From NCBI GenBank assembly GCA_032622095.1, contig CP136067.1, positions 132,621,990 to 132,685,989 of the forward strand: a stretch of 64,000 nt of DNA, written 5' to 3'. Numbering within the stretch: position 1 is the first letter of the stretch; the number at the start of each line of letters is the position of its first letter. The translations under genes and the position numbers were made by a program. The stretch comes from Siphonodentalium dalli (taxonomy: Eukaryota > Mollusca > Scaphopoda > Gadilida > Siphonodentaliidae). Below are positions 11,822 through 22,349 of this stretch, one piece after another. The notes beneath the pieces are model-generated. The model worked only from the letters and a program-made list of their open reading frames with translations, was not told where the DNA came from and ran no database searches.

Positions 11822-12400
11822 GTTCCATGGTTCGCGCTGCCACTTGCCAAATTTGCCAATGGCAAAAATAATTCACATTTGGCAAAAAATATTTGGCAAA
11901 AGTTTTGGCAAGTCACTTTTTAATTCCTCAACAAACTTGAAAAATATCGGTCAATCAATACCATTCATTTTAGGAAAATATTACAATATAACTATATTAG
12001 TGGTGTTTATATGGTTTCAGAAATAGTATCACCTCCATTAAGATGTAGTTAATCTGGTAGCATTATTATCGATGGGTGGTGGTGGTGTTTACATAGCTGA
12101 TCCTCTTATGATGTTCCCTTCTGATGAAGCAACTCTTCTACCTTTTTATTGTTCGGTGATTGGTTTATTGTTGTATGATAAACCACAATATATATGCCTG
12201 AATAATTATTAACTAACTGTTTTCCTATCGATATGAAACGTCGTTCAAACCGCGAGTGTCGAAACATAAAACTCAATCAAGGTTGCAGAAAATGATACTA
12301 TCAGGGATAAAATGTGGCAAATTTAAATAGAATTTGGCAAAAAATATTTTCATTTGGCAAATCATTTGGCAAAAGTACAGTTCGGTCCATTTTACCCTCA
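11822..12400. repeat. Dispersed TTGGCAAA-rich repeat, copy 1
   Basis: The segment begins GGTTCGCGCTGCCACTTGCC, and both ends are dense in ATTTGGCAAA (11845-11915 and 12310-12380). A diverged copy at about 13455-13885 starts GGTTCACGCTGGCATAGACC and ends with GGACAAAAAGATACGAATTTG. Both lie in introns of the metalloprotease gene. Confidence 0.5.
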
Positions 12401-12659
12401 CGATATCAGAAAAATGTTCTAATTATTCATGAATAAAAGTGTTTTTTAGAGCCGGTCATTTGAGAGTTTGATAGGAAATATTTGCAATAAGCGGACTGTT
12501 TAATCAATGACGAAATGAACCTTAAAATTCACCCCCGAATATGTTTGTGTTTTCTTAAAATTGGCATTTATAAAGTTACCATGTCCCTAATATTATATTA
12601 TACTATATATAATATAAATACTATATGACTTATATACCATTCAAGAAACATATTCCTGA

Positions 12660-12893
12660 ATGTATTAGCTTTATTTGCCTTTATTATTAATACCACACAA
12701 TATGATGGAAGAATTTATTGATGTACATACATGTTATGTATTGTTTGCCAGTATTAATACCATACAATCTGATGGAATAATTTATTGATGTACATACATG
12801 TTTTGTATTGTTTGTTTTGTATCTAGCTATATACGTTGTAGCATGTTGCAACTTGGATGTTGACTTTGCAATAAACAATTCAATTCAATTCAA
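12660..12893 (+). repeat. Retroelement 3' tail with AATAAA and CAATT repeats
   Basis: Two imperfect 67-bp tandem copies (12686-12752 and 12753-12819: TTAATACCAYACAAT, GATGTACATACATG) precede GCAATAAACAATTCAATTC. The four CAATT repeats after an AATAAA-like signal look like the simple-repeat tail of a non-LTR element. The reverse transcriptase is missing, so this would be a 5'-truncated insertion. Confidence 0.55.
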
Positions 12894-13019
12894 TTCAGAA
12901 TATAATAATCCGGCTGGCCAATACCATGAGACTGACATACTCCCATTTTGGCTAGGGTAGATGTTTTACAAGTGTGAGTTTTCGAAAGCTCACTAAGAAG
13001 AAATTAGTTATAAACTTAC

Positions 13020-13149
13020 CATTATCAACATGTTCCTTCGAGAGATGCTTTCGATATATGAGTACTTGTCCTTCGTGTTCGCTGTTTCTTGTAAGCTCGT
13101 GTAAGGGCTCTATCATATATACATGATTCCGATGGGTCACGTGACCTCG
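13020..13149 (-). CDS. M12B (ADAM/ADAMTS-type) metalloprotease, exon: C-terminal half of propeptide
   Basis: Second visible exon, 130 nt. The acceptor TTTAACTGCAG| is at 13150 and the perfect donor G|GTAAGT is after 13020. It enters in phase 0 and leaves in phase 1, agreeing with both neighbours. It encodes RGHVTHRNHVYMIEPL followed by EHEGQVLIYRKH. Joined to the preceding CNGL, this reproduces the propeptide signature 'C.GL.G......Y.IEPL....... .H.IYR' of the M12B_propep family. The propeptide keeps the protease latent during secretion. The introns on either side are 4.2 kb and 1.7 kb. Confidence 0.82.
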
Positions 13150-14037
13150 CTGCAGTTAAATATTAAAAGAGTAAATGCACAACTGCTCTTTTTGTGTTTC
13201 GTGATGTCAAATGACGCAATGTTATGGCACAATGATCGGAGGCTTACACTTTTAATTATACTTATGGTATCACAAGTTATAGTGCCATACTTGTAAATGT
13301 TTCGCCAATCACGCATGTCTGTGGCTTTGTTTCTTACAAATCCGAAGTTGACCAGAATATTATAGTGTGCCCATGCTATATAATGAGATAAGATTGTACA
13401 TAGTTATGTACATATCCTTTCAAATTCCAGTCAGGACGTCGAACACCATGAGTCATCAACCAGGGTTCACGCTGGCATAGACCAAATTGGCAAATTAATA
13501 GACAATTATGTTCTCCTTTTTTTTCAAAAATGGTCAAAAGAAATTTAATTTACTTTCGGCCTTATTTTGTTGTACCACAAAATCTGAAACCTAATTCAAA
13601 AACCCAAATTTATTTTATAACGCGGCAGCAACATGAGAATCAAATGTATAGTGTGACCATCTGATAATTTATTAGATGATACAGCTGAATATGTAACAAC
13701 ATGTACTAATGGCAGTGCACTAGCAAACAAAGGGCCACCGTGAAGCTATGAACATAATTACATTAATGCTAGATGATAAAGTTTGAGATTAGAAAATGAG
13801 GATTTAACTTTGCCAAAGTTTTTTTAATTTGGACAAAAAGATACGAATTTGTCAAAAGATGTTTCGGCCCTGTGTGAACACTGTCAACAACATCATTTCA
13901 TGTCACTTGTGTGAAATGTGAATTGTAAAATTATAAATTACTGACGGCCAGAAAATTACGTGTAGGGTCGTGATACTCTTTTGTTACTGACATGAAATTG
14001 TAATGTTGGTCATAGAATCATAGAACAACTATATATG

Positions 14038-14720
14038 GAGGATCTTCAACATGTCCCTAGTTTAGAGCGGAATTCACACCACGAGTCCAGTACATAAGGT
14101 CGAGACCGAGCCTTTGGCGATGTCCAGACCTAATTTACTGGACGATTTTTGTAAATTCGCAATAAACTGGGGACGAGTTGTATATTCTATTTATTACATG
14201 ATCCAAAACCTCGACAAAACATACTTAAATTAACAACTGGGACGCGAAACTAACATCGGATTCTATAAGGCATGCGATGACGTTTCACTTAACTGAGCGT
14301 TGTTTGCCCGCGCAAAGCAATAGTCTCAGATAAAGACTCTAAGGCGTATTCAATGGCGTATATTTAATGGCACCACTTTTCAAACTCTTCATTCATTAGT
14401 TTGTCAGAAATATAATGGAAGCCATAGTATTTTTAAGCGAAGCTTACGGAAACAGACGACAAACTAGAAGTCAAAGGTCACCTGGCACTATTTCCTGTTT
14501 AGACATATTGTATTTTAACCAATATAATGTAGTACAAAGTTTACGGTATGATGATGAAATATATTGATTGTTATAATGGGATCTGGCAGTAAGCTTAATG
14601 CTTATCTTAAGCCATCTCATACACATATTTACTGTTAAACAAAGAACGTTTCATATCACACTTTATAGAATGAGTTTATTGAATGGAATACGGGTAGGAT
14701 CGTGTAATAAAGTGGTGTTA
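14038..14720. repeat. Duplicated segment, copy B (no MITE)
   Basis: Aligns with copy A (9363-10168 and 11016-11107). It contains the same hairpin (about 14040-14186), the AACTAACATC and GCGATGACGTTTCACTTAACT block, then CTCTTCATTCATTAG, GAAGTCAAAGGTCAC, CACTATTTCCTGTT and CACTTTATAGAATGAGTTTA. At the position of the TTAA insertion it reads GCGTTGTTTGCCCG without any insert. Confidence 0.75.
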
Positions 14721-14909
14721 GTGAACTCAGCATAACACGGCGTGCGAGTTGGTATAGGATCGAGTAGCGGCATTATTTAATGCTGACTTTATTAACATGG
14801 CACATTCAAACGATTAGCTAAGCCTGCGACTACCCAGGTGTTCCTTCTATTTTGCTGAATAAACCTTTAGAAAAATGCCTTTTACAGCAATACTAAGTCT
14901 TGATAGTAA

Positions 14910-16237
14910 GGGCGCGTACACATGAAGCTGCAAGAAATATCTGCAAGAAAATATCAGGTAAAATTGCACACTGATATTTTCTTGCTGTAAAGATTACGCC
15001 CGTGAGAACGCGGCGGTTCAGACGGCGTTGATTGAGCTCAATCGGAACATTATTAGTCAGGCTGGTTCAAGTGAATTGCATCCGGTAAATAACCTATAGT
15101 CCATTTTGGCAATTCATATATAGCTTTGGGAAATTTCCAACTGTCGACATGTATTACCGAAATCGGTGGGATTAGACACCCACCGACCTGTAGCAACGTT
15201 GATGATCTTATGCATAAAGACCTTCTGCATAATGAGAAAGTGGTCACGTTATTTGGAAATTTGGAAATGTTATAATTTCATAGTGCAAGTATATGTGGGG
15301 TGGCAAAATGTTATTATGGTTTTGTGGCAAACCCCACCCCCATTGAGACCCCATATGAAGTTTTCAGGAGATTGTTGCTTGGTTCGTGGGGCTGTGGTGT
15401 ATATTACGTTACCGAACTTACATAGGTACATGCGGGGACATGGGACCCCCGCCAACTATGGTCAAAGTTTTTACCAGTTGGAAACAATATTAGTTGGAAA
15501 TTTCTGGGGCTGTGGTGTACATTACGTTACGGAATTTACATGGGTGCATGTGGGGACATGAGACTCCCGCCAACTTGGGAACAATATTAGTTGGAAATTT
15601 CACACCAAAAATGGTTTGAAATTGTTCTTGTAATCTGATTTTTCAACCATTAATGTATGTGGAGTTAGTGGTTTTAGACCAACATTTGCATTTTTCCTAC
15701 TTTGGTCAAATTATTGGTTTGGAATTTCTTCTAGGCCCCTCCCTCCCCGGTGTCCAGTCAAAATTCAAGGTATGTGAGGTACCATATAGGAAATTCAAAG
15801 ACGATGGGAGGAGTGCAAATTCAATTATGTGATGTGGGGTCTTTGGCCCGAATCAAGAGGGGGTGCAGTTGGAAATCCATGGACATCCTCCGTCAGCGGA
15901 AACCCTCAAAAGATATATGTCCCCACACATATCCATATAGTAGCTCAGCGATTATGTCAAACAATCCAAAATGGAATTACGAAGTAAATTGTTGAAACAG
16001 GCGATAATATTGATGGATCATAACTCGAGTGCGTGAACGGTTACCAGCATGTCCCTTATAGAGATTAGTTAACGGATACCGATGGCCACCAATCAAGGTG
16101 AACACATATCACCAACTGGCGATAAAATATCAGCGCGCTGCCTTCGTCGGATATTTTCCGGTATTATTTATTTGATTGGTCAAGTAAGTCACATGGGGCA
16201 TACCTGATATTTTCTTGCCCGCCATGTGTACGCGCCC
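14910..16237. mobile_element. 1.33-kb PIF/Harbinger-like non-autonomous element
   Basis: TAA stands on both sides (14907-14909 and 16238-16240), the three-base T(W)A target duplication typical of PIF/Harbinger. The terminal inverted repeat starts GGGCGCGTACACATG at both ends. After a short unmatched spacer it resumes as CAAGAAAATATCAGGTA. The interior encodes no recognisable transposase. The 131-residue frame at 15166-15561 runs across an internal tandem duplication and is not protein-like. The element sits in the 4.2-kb intron of the metalloprotease gene. Confidence 0.75.
15387..15600. repeat. 118-bp internal tandem duplication
   Basis: GGGGCTGTGGTGTAYATTAC, then ACATGCGGGGACATG or its variant, then CCCGCCAACT occur twice, offset by 118 bases, inside the Harbinger-like element. 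Confidence 0.75.
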
Positions 16238-16474
16238 TAAATGTAAATGTGTGCATAAATGTGTGTGTTTTTGAATGGTGCAACTTTTAAGTAGAACACT
16301 TCAAGATATATCCTGGTTAGGAGGTACACGTAATATGTTGTGTTGGATATTCGAGCATGAAACAGTTTGTGAACGAGCCGGCTTGCCCATGTATCCACTA
16401 GTACTCATATCAAATGGCTTAAGGGATAATGACATGGTTGTTATCATTGTTATCAGTACTTTACACAAATGTAA

Positions 16475-16729
16475 GGTGGAGGTCAAGTGACTAATTTGAA
16501 TGGGGATTTCCATGCAAATCTTCGCACCAAATGTTATATATGAAGCAGTTGTCTTGGAACTAAAGCAGCCAAAATAACTAAATTGAAATTATATTTAACT
16601 TTGTAAATTGCCAATGTTTGCTATAAGCACATGTATTTTTCTGGAATTGCAACACTTGACTTAGTTTTGAAAAACTTTTGCCGCAGAGATTTGCATGGAA
16701 TTCAGAATTGGTCACTTGACCTCCTCCTT
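16475..16729. mobile_element. Foldback MITE, diverged relative of the 16853 element
   Basis: The left arm GGTGGAGGTCAAGTGACTAA...GGGGATTTCCATGCAAATC is inverted at the right as GATTTGCATGGAATTCAG...GGTCACTTGACCTCCTCC. The termini are mutated and no clean target duplication is left. Confidence 0.65.
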
Positions 16730-16852
16730 GGTCCGCAGACTCCTTTCAAGAAAAAAAAGAGCAAATAAAATGTCTGACTGGAATATAGATTCCCTCTCAA
16801 ACTATAAACCAATGACTGCGTTCTAATGAGATCGCAGGAACATTTCCTTTAA

Positions 16853-17250
16853 GGGGGAGGTCAAGTGAACAATTTTGAATGGGCATTTGCATGCAAATCT
16901 CCGCAGCAAAAGTTACAGAGTTACAAATATTACTGTGTGCGGTATTGAAAACAATCCACATGTATATGGCGGGTCGGCTTGGCATTTGTTCCATTAGAAT
17001 GTTGATGAATTTATTTTTGATTTTGCATTCATTTTTCAAAACTACGTCAAGTGTTGTAATTCCAGAAGAAAGTACTCAAAAATAAATTTATAGCAAAAAT
17101 GCCTACTTACCAAGCCCAGCCGCCTGTTAAATGTTATGTATGTTTAATGATATGGTTGCTTTAGTTCCCAGACAATTGCTTCATATATAACATTTGCTGG
17201 GGAGATTTGCATGGAAATCCCCATTCAAAATTGGTCACTTGACCGCCCCC
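16853..17250. mobile_element. 398-bp TTAA-flanked foldback MITE
   Basis: TTAA flanks both ends (16849-16852 and 17251-17254). The left arm starts GGGGGAGGTCAAGTGAACAA and contains CATGCAAATCTCCGC. The right arm is its inverse, ending TTGGTCACTTGACCGCCCCC. The arms are about 55 bp. The ends differ from the CCCTTTACCCAACA family, so this is a second TTAA family. No coding capacity is seen. Confidence 0.75.
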
Positions 17251-17392
17251 TTAAATTCCACACACTACATAGCTTAATAGCCTTAGAACAGCAGGGGAAT
17301 GATTAGATTCACATCTCTTAGTCTTCATACCAAGCGAATGCTAAGCAAATACTTATTAAGTTTTTTTCTTGTTAAAGGTATAATAAACCCAC

Positions 17393-17648
17393 CAATCCGT
17401 TGCAGAATGACACGACTGCTTTCCCTTCCCTGTCGCTCGTTGATCCGGTTGCAAAACAGTCAGGAATCTCTCCGACATATGGCTCGTCTGTGCCATTTAC
17501 TGACGTCACGACCTGAATACCCGGATGTAGTACAGAACTAGTGTGCTTCAGTTCCAGGTTGAGTTCGAGTTCACCGAACTGAAGGTTGAGATGGAATGGT
17601 TCAGCAACGGCTTCCCGGCGATGTCGGCGCAAGAACGCGTCCATCGAC
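17393..17648 (-). CDS. M12B (ADAM/ADAMTS-type) metalloprotease, exon: N-terminal half of propeptide
   Basis: First visible exon, 256 nt. The acceptor CTTATCCGTAG| is before 17648 and the donor TTG|GTGGGT (GT, weak) is after 17393. It enters in phase 2 and leaves in phase 0. After a basic stretch (LRRHRRE) it encodes PFHLNLQFGELELNLELK and VLHPGIQVV, then IPDCFATGS and KAVVSFCNGL. This is the 'F......L.L......L.PG ... DCF..GS...... .AV.S.C.GL' pattern of the M12B propeptide. A phase-2 entry means at least one upstream exon, presumably with the signal peptide, above 17.65 kb; I could not identify it. A MITE relic lies 60 bp upstream, within the intron. Confidence 0.82.
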
Positions 17649-17708
17649 CTACGGATAAGAAGTTTGATTGATTGGTTGACACTTCTGGCGCAACATTGAA
17701 GACCCTGT

Positions 17709-17781
17709 GCCAATGCATTCTCTTATATATACGAGTCTACCATAGGTCGCCTCGCATAATTATATAAGAGCATGCATTGGC
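17709..17781. mobile_element. Single-hairpin relic of the CCCTTTACCCAACA MITE family
   Basis: One copy of the GCCAATGCATTCTCTTATAT hairpin with a few substitutions. It is followed by a degenerate TTTAACAATTTTTATCA spacer to about 17880. The terminal repeats are missing. Confidence 0.7.
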
Positions 17782-18579
17782 CTAACAATTTTGTATCTTG
17801 TTTTATAAATTGTTCTTGCATTATTCTGCATTATTTAACAATTTTTATCATTTTTTCTTACATCCTTAAAAAAAAAATATGTTTTTTTATCATATGACTC
17901 AATCATTATTTACTTTGGAAAGTATGTCATAAATCAATTTCATATGAACTACTAGTTCATATCACTTTCCGATAATTTGATCGGTTTGTTGACAAAAAGT
18001 GTGTTCTGATTGGCTGAATGGCAACCGGGGCCGAGTCGTGTCTCTAACTAAATGCAAGTCAAATTCGTGCGCGTCAATCAACGCGATGCCGGAATTCTCG
18101 CAATTATAATCTTGAAATATATAGTTTTGGACATTGTTATACGATAAATTGTTATACCCTAAATTTATGCATGCATTTATGCATATTAAATTCGCCTTTA
18201 TACAACAATATAAATCTCGCATTTATATTTTTAAATCTCGCATTAATTTCGCTCATTACTGTAACCAACGTCGGGTTTAAATCTTGGCCCATAATTTAAT
18301 TACTACCATGTGGATATGTGAGGCATGTATCATTAACACGAGCTAACGGTCGGATACCTAGGTTTCTTTGTCTGCGAACAAAGCTGATGCGAAGACGTGT
18401 GTGAATGAGATGGGAACTCGTTTTACCAAGGGTAAGTTAACACATATGTGGCTATGAAATGAAGGCATTTCACAATTTATTTTGCCGATTCATTCTTTCA
18501 TCAATTCGCAGCGTGATCGGCACATGTCAAAATTAATATTTGATTATACAGAGACGTCGGAATAAGGTTATTCTATCGC

Positions 18580-19775
18580 GTGAAAATGTGGTTTTGTGAG
18601 AGTGATTCCACCCTTAGCCAGATCACAAATAAAATGCCGTACATTACAATTAAATATTTTGCTAAACAGGCTAAAATATCGAGTAAAAGTGGAGTTGGAA
18701 GCGAGATTTCACCCTTGGCTATGCCACATATAGATTCATTGTACAATATATCCATGATGTAATCCCGTTTTGAAGTTTAATCGCGTAAAATTGCAATTGT
18801 GGTCATGGAAGGGTGATATCACCCGTTGCCAGCATCACATATAAATTCATTGTACAATATATCAATGATGTAATCCCGTTTTGAAGTTATAATCGTATAA
18901 AATTGTGATCATGGAAGGGTGATATCACACTTTGCCAGTTCAGATATAAATTCATTGTACAATATATCCGTGATGTAATTCCGTTTTGAAGTTAGAATCG
19001 CGTAAAATAGTGATCATGAAAGGGTGATATCACCCTTTGCCAGTTCACATATAAATTCATTGTACAATATATTCATGATGTAATCCCGTTTTGAAGTTAG
19101 AATCGCGTAAAATAGTGATCACGGAAGGGTGATATCACCCTTTGCCAGTTCACATATAAATTCATTGTACAATATATCCGTGATATAATCCTGATTTGAA
19201 GTTAGAATCGTGTAAAATAGTGATCATGGAAGGGTGATACCACCCTTTGCCAGTTCACATATAAATTCATTGTACAATATATTCATGATGTTATCCCGTT
19301 TTGAAGTTAGAATCGCGTAAAATAGTGATCATGGAAGGGTGATATCACCCTTTTGCCAGTTCACATATAAATTCATTGTACAATATATCCGTGATGTAAT
19401 CCTGTTTTGAAGTTAAAATCGCGTAAAGTAGTAACCATGGAAGGGTGATATCACCCTTTGCCAGTTCACATATAAATTCATTGTACAATATATCCGTGAT
19501 GTAATCCGGTCTTGAAGTTATAATCGCGTAAAATTATGGTAATGGAAGGGTAATATCACCCTTTGCCATATCACATATAAATTCATTGTACAGTAAGTCC
19601 ATGATGTAAACCCGTTTTGAAGTTTGAATCGAGTATAATTGTGGCGATGAAAGGGTGATATCACGCTTTGTCATATCGCATAAAAATTCAATGTACAATA
19701 AATCCATGATGTTACACAATTTTGAATCCCGTAAAATTGTGTTCCTTGAAGGGCGATATCACTCTTTAGCAGAAA
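18580..19775. repeat. 105-106-bp satellite, about 11 units, palindrome in each unit
   Basis: The AAGGGTGATATCACCC core begins at 18809, 18915, 19020, 19125, 19230, 19335, 19441, 19546 and 19651, then about 19751, so the period is 105-106. Each unit reads GGGTGATATCACCC (a perfect 14-bp palindrome), TTGCCAGTTCACATATAAAT, TCATTGTACAATATATCC, GATGTAATCCCGTTTTGAAG, then TTAGAATCGCGTAAAAT. The first and last units are diverged, the middle ones nearly identical. There is no coding function. Confidence 0.85.
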
Positions 19776-20229
19776 AAAAATTCTTATTTTAGTTTTAATA
19801 TTTTATCGTTTATACTTATTTCCCATGCGATCACTTAATTATTTAATTTTTATTCTTTATTGCAGAGACTACGAAAATTGATGACGGCAAGATACAACTA
19901 TGACACAAAGTGCCATGTCCAAGTAGTTCATATTATATTTGTGACTGGTATAACCAACAATAGGGCAGCATTTTGTTGGCAAATTACTACACATGGATAT
20001 ATCAGGGCGACACATGTGTATATGTATAGTTAGATATACACATCCGTGTCGCCTTATATGCTGGTTACAAGCCAAATGTCACCATAAAGTAGATTTCACA
20101 AATATATATATGGATATATATGTTCAAATCCAAGAGAGAAGCGAGTAGATGGGCGCGAAGCGCCCGGGATGGTCGAAAATATCGAGTGATCTTCTCCTTC
20201 ACCCCCAAATCCAAATAATTTATACGGGG

Positions 20230-20580
20230 TATAAATGTGCATAAACTGGAGTATATAACCAGAATAAATGTAGCTATATATATTTATGCAGCTTTATTCA
20301 GTGAATAAATTTCGCATTTATGCATAAACAGGTCGATAATAAATGTGCATAAACGTACGAATAAATTCCGAGTTTACTCTGTTGAATAAACGTGGGTTTA
20401 TTCAGTGAATAAATTGTGTATAAATGTCGGCCTTTATTCATGAATAAATTGTGAATAAATGTGCATAAATTTCCGGATTTATGCACATTTATTCAGTGAA
20501 TAAATTTCTGATTTATCCAGATTTATGCACATTTATCCGGAATTTATGCAATGAATAAATTCCAGTTTTCATGCAGTGGA
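20230..20580. repeat. Mosaic of GAATAAATT / GTGCATAAA words
   Basis: Short words GTGCATAAA, TTTATTCAGTGAATAAA (itself a palindrome) and ATTTATGCAC recur in both orientations without a fixed period. Similar TTTATGCATGCATTTATGCA text occurs at about 18165-18190. No gene is present. Confidence 0.6.
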
Positions 20581-20697
20581 AGTGACTTCACATTAACCTT
20601 TTGCTGCCGATGTCATATAGCTATTTAGTGATTTGTGTGCGTTTTGGACATCATAATCAATTTATAGGTATCATATGATAAATAGAATATGTAATTC

Positions 20698-20817
20698 GTG
20701 TTTCTCTCATATGATATTTATGAAACTCGTCACGAATTTTCAGTTTTCTCTCGCCGGAGGCTCGAGAAAACTGAAAATTCTTAGACTCGTTTCATAAATA
20801 TCATATGAGAGAAACAC
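20698..20817. mobile_element. 120-bp hairpin
   Basis: Arms GTGTTTCTCTCATATGATAT...GAATTTTCAGTTTTCTC pair with their inverse over about 52 bp, with a GCCGGAGGC-containing loop. It is MITE-like. It sits directly before the expanded spacer array of another MITE family. Confidence 0.7.
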
Positions 20818-20837
20818 TCATTTCATATCCTCTATAT

Positions 20838-21183
20838 ATTTCTTTCTTACATTCTATAACAATTTTTTTATCATTGTTTCATACATTCTTTAACATATTT
20901 TATATAAAAAAAAAAAAAATTCTTACCTTCTATAACAATTTTATAATTTTTTTAATCATTTTTTCTTACTTTCTTTAACACTTTTTGATCATTTTTATAA
21001 ATTTTTTCTTACATTCTTCAACAATTTTTATCATTATTTCTTACACCCTTTAACAATTTGTTATAATTTTTTTCATTTCTTCTTACGTTCTTTAACAATT
21101 ATAAAAACATAATATAAAATTTGTTGAGCCAATGCATTCTCTTATATATGTGAGGCGACCTAGCTATGATCGAATGCATTGGC
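20838..21183. repeat. Expanded spacer of the double-hairpin MITE plus one hairpin
   Basis: Several units of CTTACATTCTTTAACAATTT and TTTATCATTTTTT variants (the inverse of the spacer in the 9627 element) lead to a diverged GCCAATGCATTCTCTTATAT hairpin at 21128-21183. The spacer, present once in full copies, appears about five or six times here. Confidence 0.6.
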
Positions 21184-21489
21184 AGAGGGTTTTCGCAAAA
21201 AAATCAGGAAGCTTCCGTCATAAAAGAGTTAAAAGCACGGATGGGCTTCGTGATAGGTTATAAATTAGAAATAACAGTGTCCAAATTATTAAACTGTCCT
21301 CAAGAATTTACTAATCGTACTGTATAATGCTAGCATGAATGTGATATTACCTACAAAACACAATTTGTGTGATCAAAGCGTTTGTTTATATACAACACGT
21401 ATATAGTTAGCGATAAGCTAAACACTCAACACCGTGGCGATTATAGGAGAGTGATTATCGGTGACCCATTCGACACCGAAAAGTTCCTT

Positions 21490-22345
21490 TAGTGGTGCCC
21501 ATATAAAAATGTACCTGGGTAAATCCACCCAGGTTTTTTGGGCCGAAACCCAGGTAAAAATCTATCTACCAAGACATCCACCAACCATCAAGACCCCGCG
21601 AAACCTGGGTTTTACCATGATTTACCCACCTGAAACTGGATAAAAACCCTGGTATGGGTAAACCTGGGTGTAATTACCCAGGTGACCACACCCAGGTGTA
21701 CCCTACCTGGGTGTTTCCCACCCAGGTCTACCCTGGTGTTTCCTACCTGGGTGTTTCCCCACCCAGGTGTACCATGGTGTTATTTACCCAGGTGTACCCT
21801 GGTGTTTCCTACCTGGGTGTTTCCCATCCAGGTTACCTTGGTGTTATTCACCCAGGTGTACCCTGGTGTTTCCTACCTGGGTGTTTCCCACCCAGGTGTA
21901 CCTTGGTGTTATTCACCCATGTGTACCCTGGTGTTTCCTACCTGGGTGTTTCCCACCCAGGTGTACCTTGGTGTTATTCACCCAGGTGTACCCTGGTGTT
22001 TCCTATCTGGGTGTTCCCCACCCAGGTGTACCTTGATGTTTCCAACCCAGGTATACCTTGGTGTTTTTTTTACGCCGGTGTACCTTGGTGTTTTCTTACC
22101 CAGGTGGATTTCCCATTGAGATGCACCTGGTTTAGAAAACCCCAAGGTACACCCAGGTAAGGAAACACCAAGGTACACCTGGGCAGGAAAACACCAAGGT
22201 ACACCTGGGTAAGAAAACACCAAGGTACACCTGGGTAAGAAAACACCAAGGTACACCTGGGTAAGAAAACACCAAGGTACACATGGGTAGGAAACACCAA
22301 GGAACACCTGGGTGAATAACACCAAGATACACCTGGGTGGGGATA
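21490..22345. repeat. CCCAGGTGTACC minisatellite with internal inversion
   Basis: To about 22118 the array reads ACCCAGGTGTACCYTGGTGT and TTCCTACCTGGGTGTTTCCC with a higher-order period of about 66. From about 22130 it runs as the inverse, CACCAAGGTACACCTGGGTA. The array can therefore fold back on itself, and each unit also contains ACCCAGGT/ACCTGGGT pairs. The left border contains CCCATATAAAAATGTACCTG, shared with 35985-36285. The long frames (up to 168 residues rich in V, Y, P, G, C) exist in several phases and on both strands, so they are repeat artefacts. Confidence 0.8.
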
Positions 22346-22349
22346 CCAA

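Noticed and set aside
15166-15561. 131-residue plus-strand frame
   Set aside because: It lies within the Harbinger-like element across a 118-bp tandem duplication and has no transposase motifs.
18580-19775. CRISPR-like array
   Set aside because: The units repeat in full with no unique spacers, and the context is eukaryotic. It is a satellite.
21654-22160. 168-residue frame rich in V, Y, P, G and C resembling a repeat structural protein
   Set aside because: Comparable frames are open in other phases and on the opposite strand of the same minisatellite, and the array inverts midway. It has no signal peptide or splice context.
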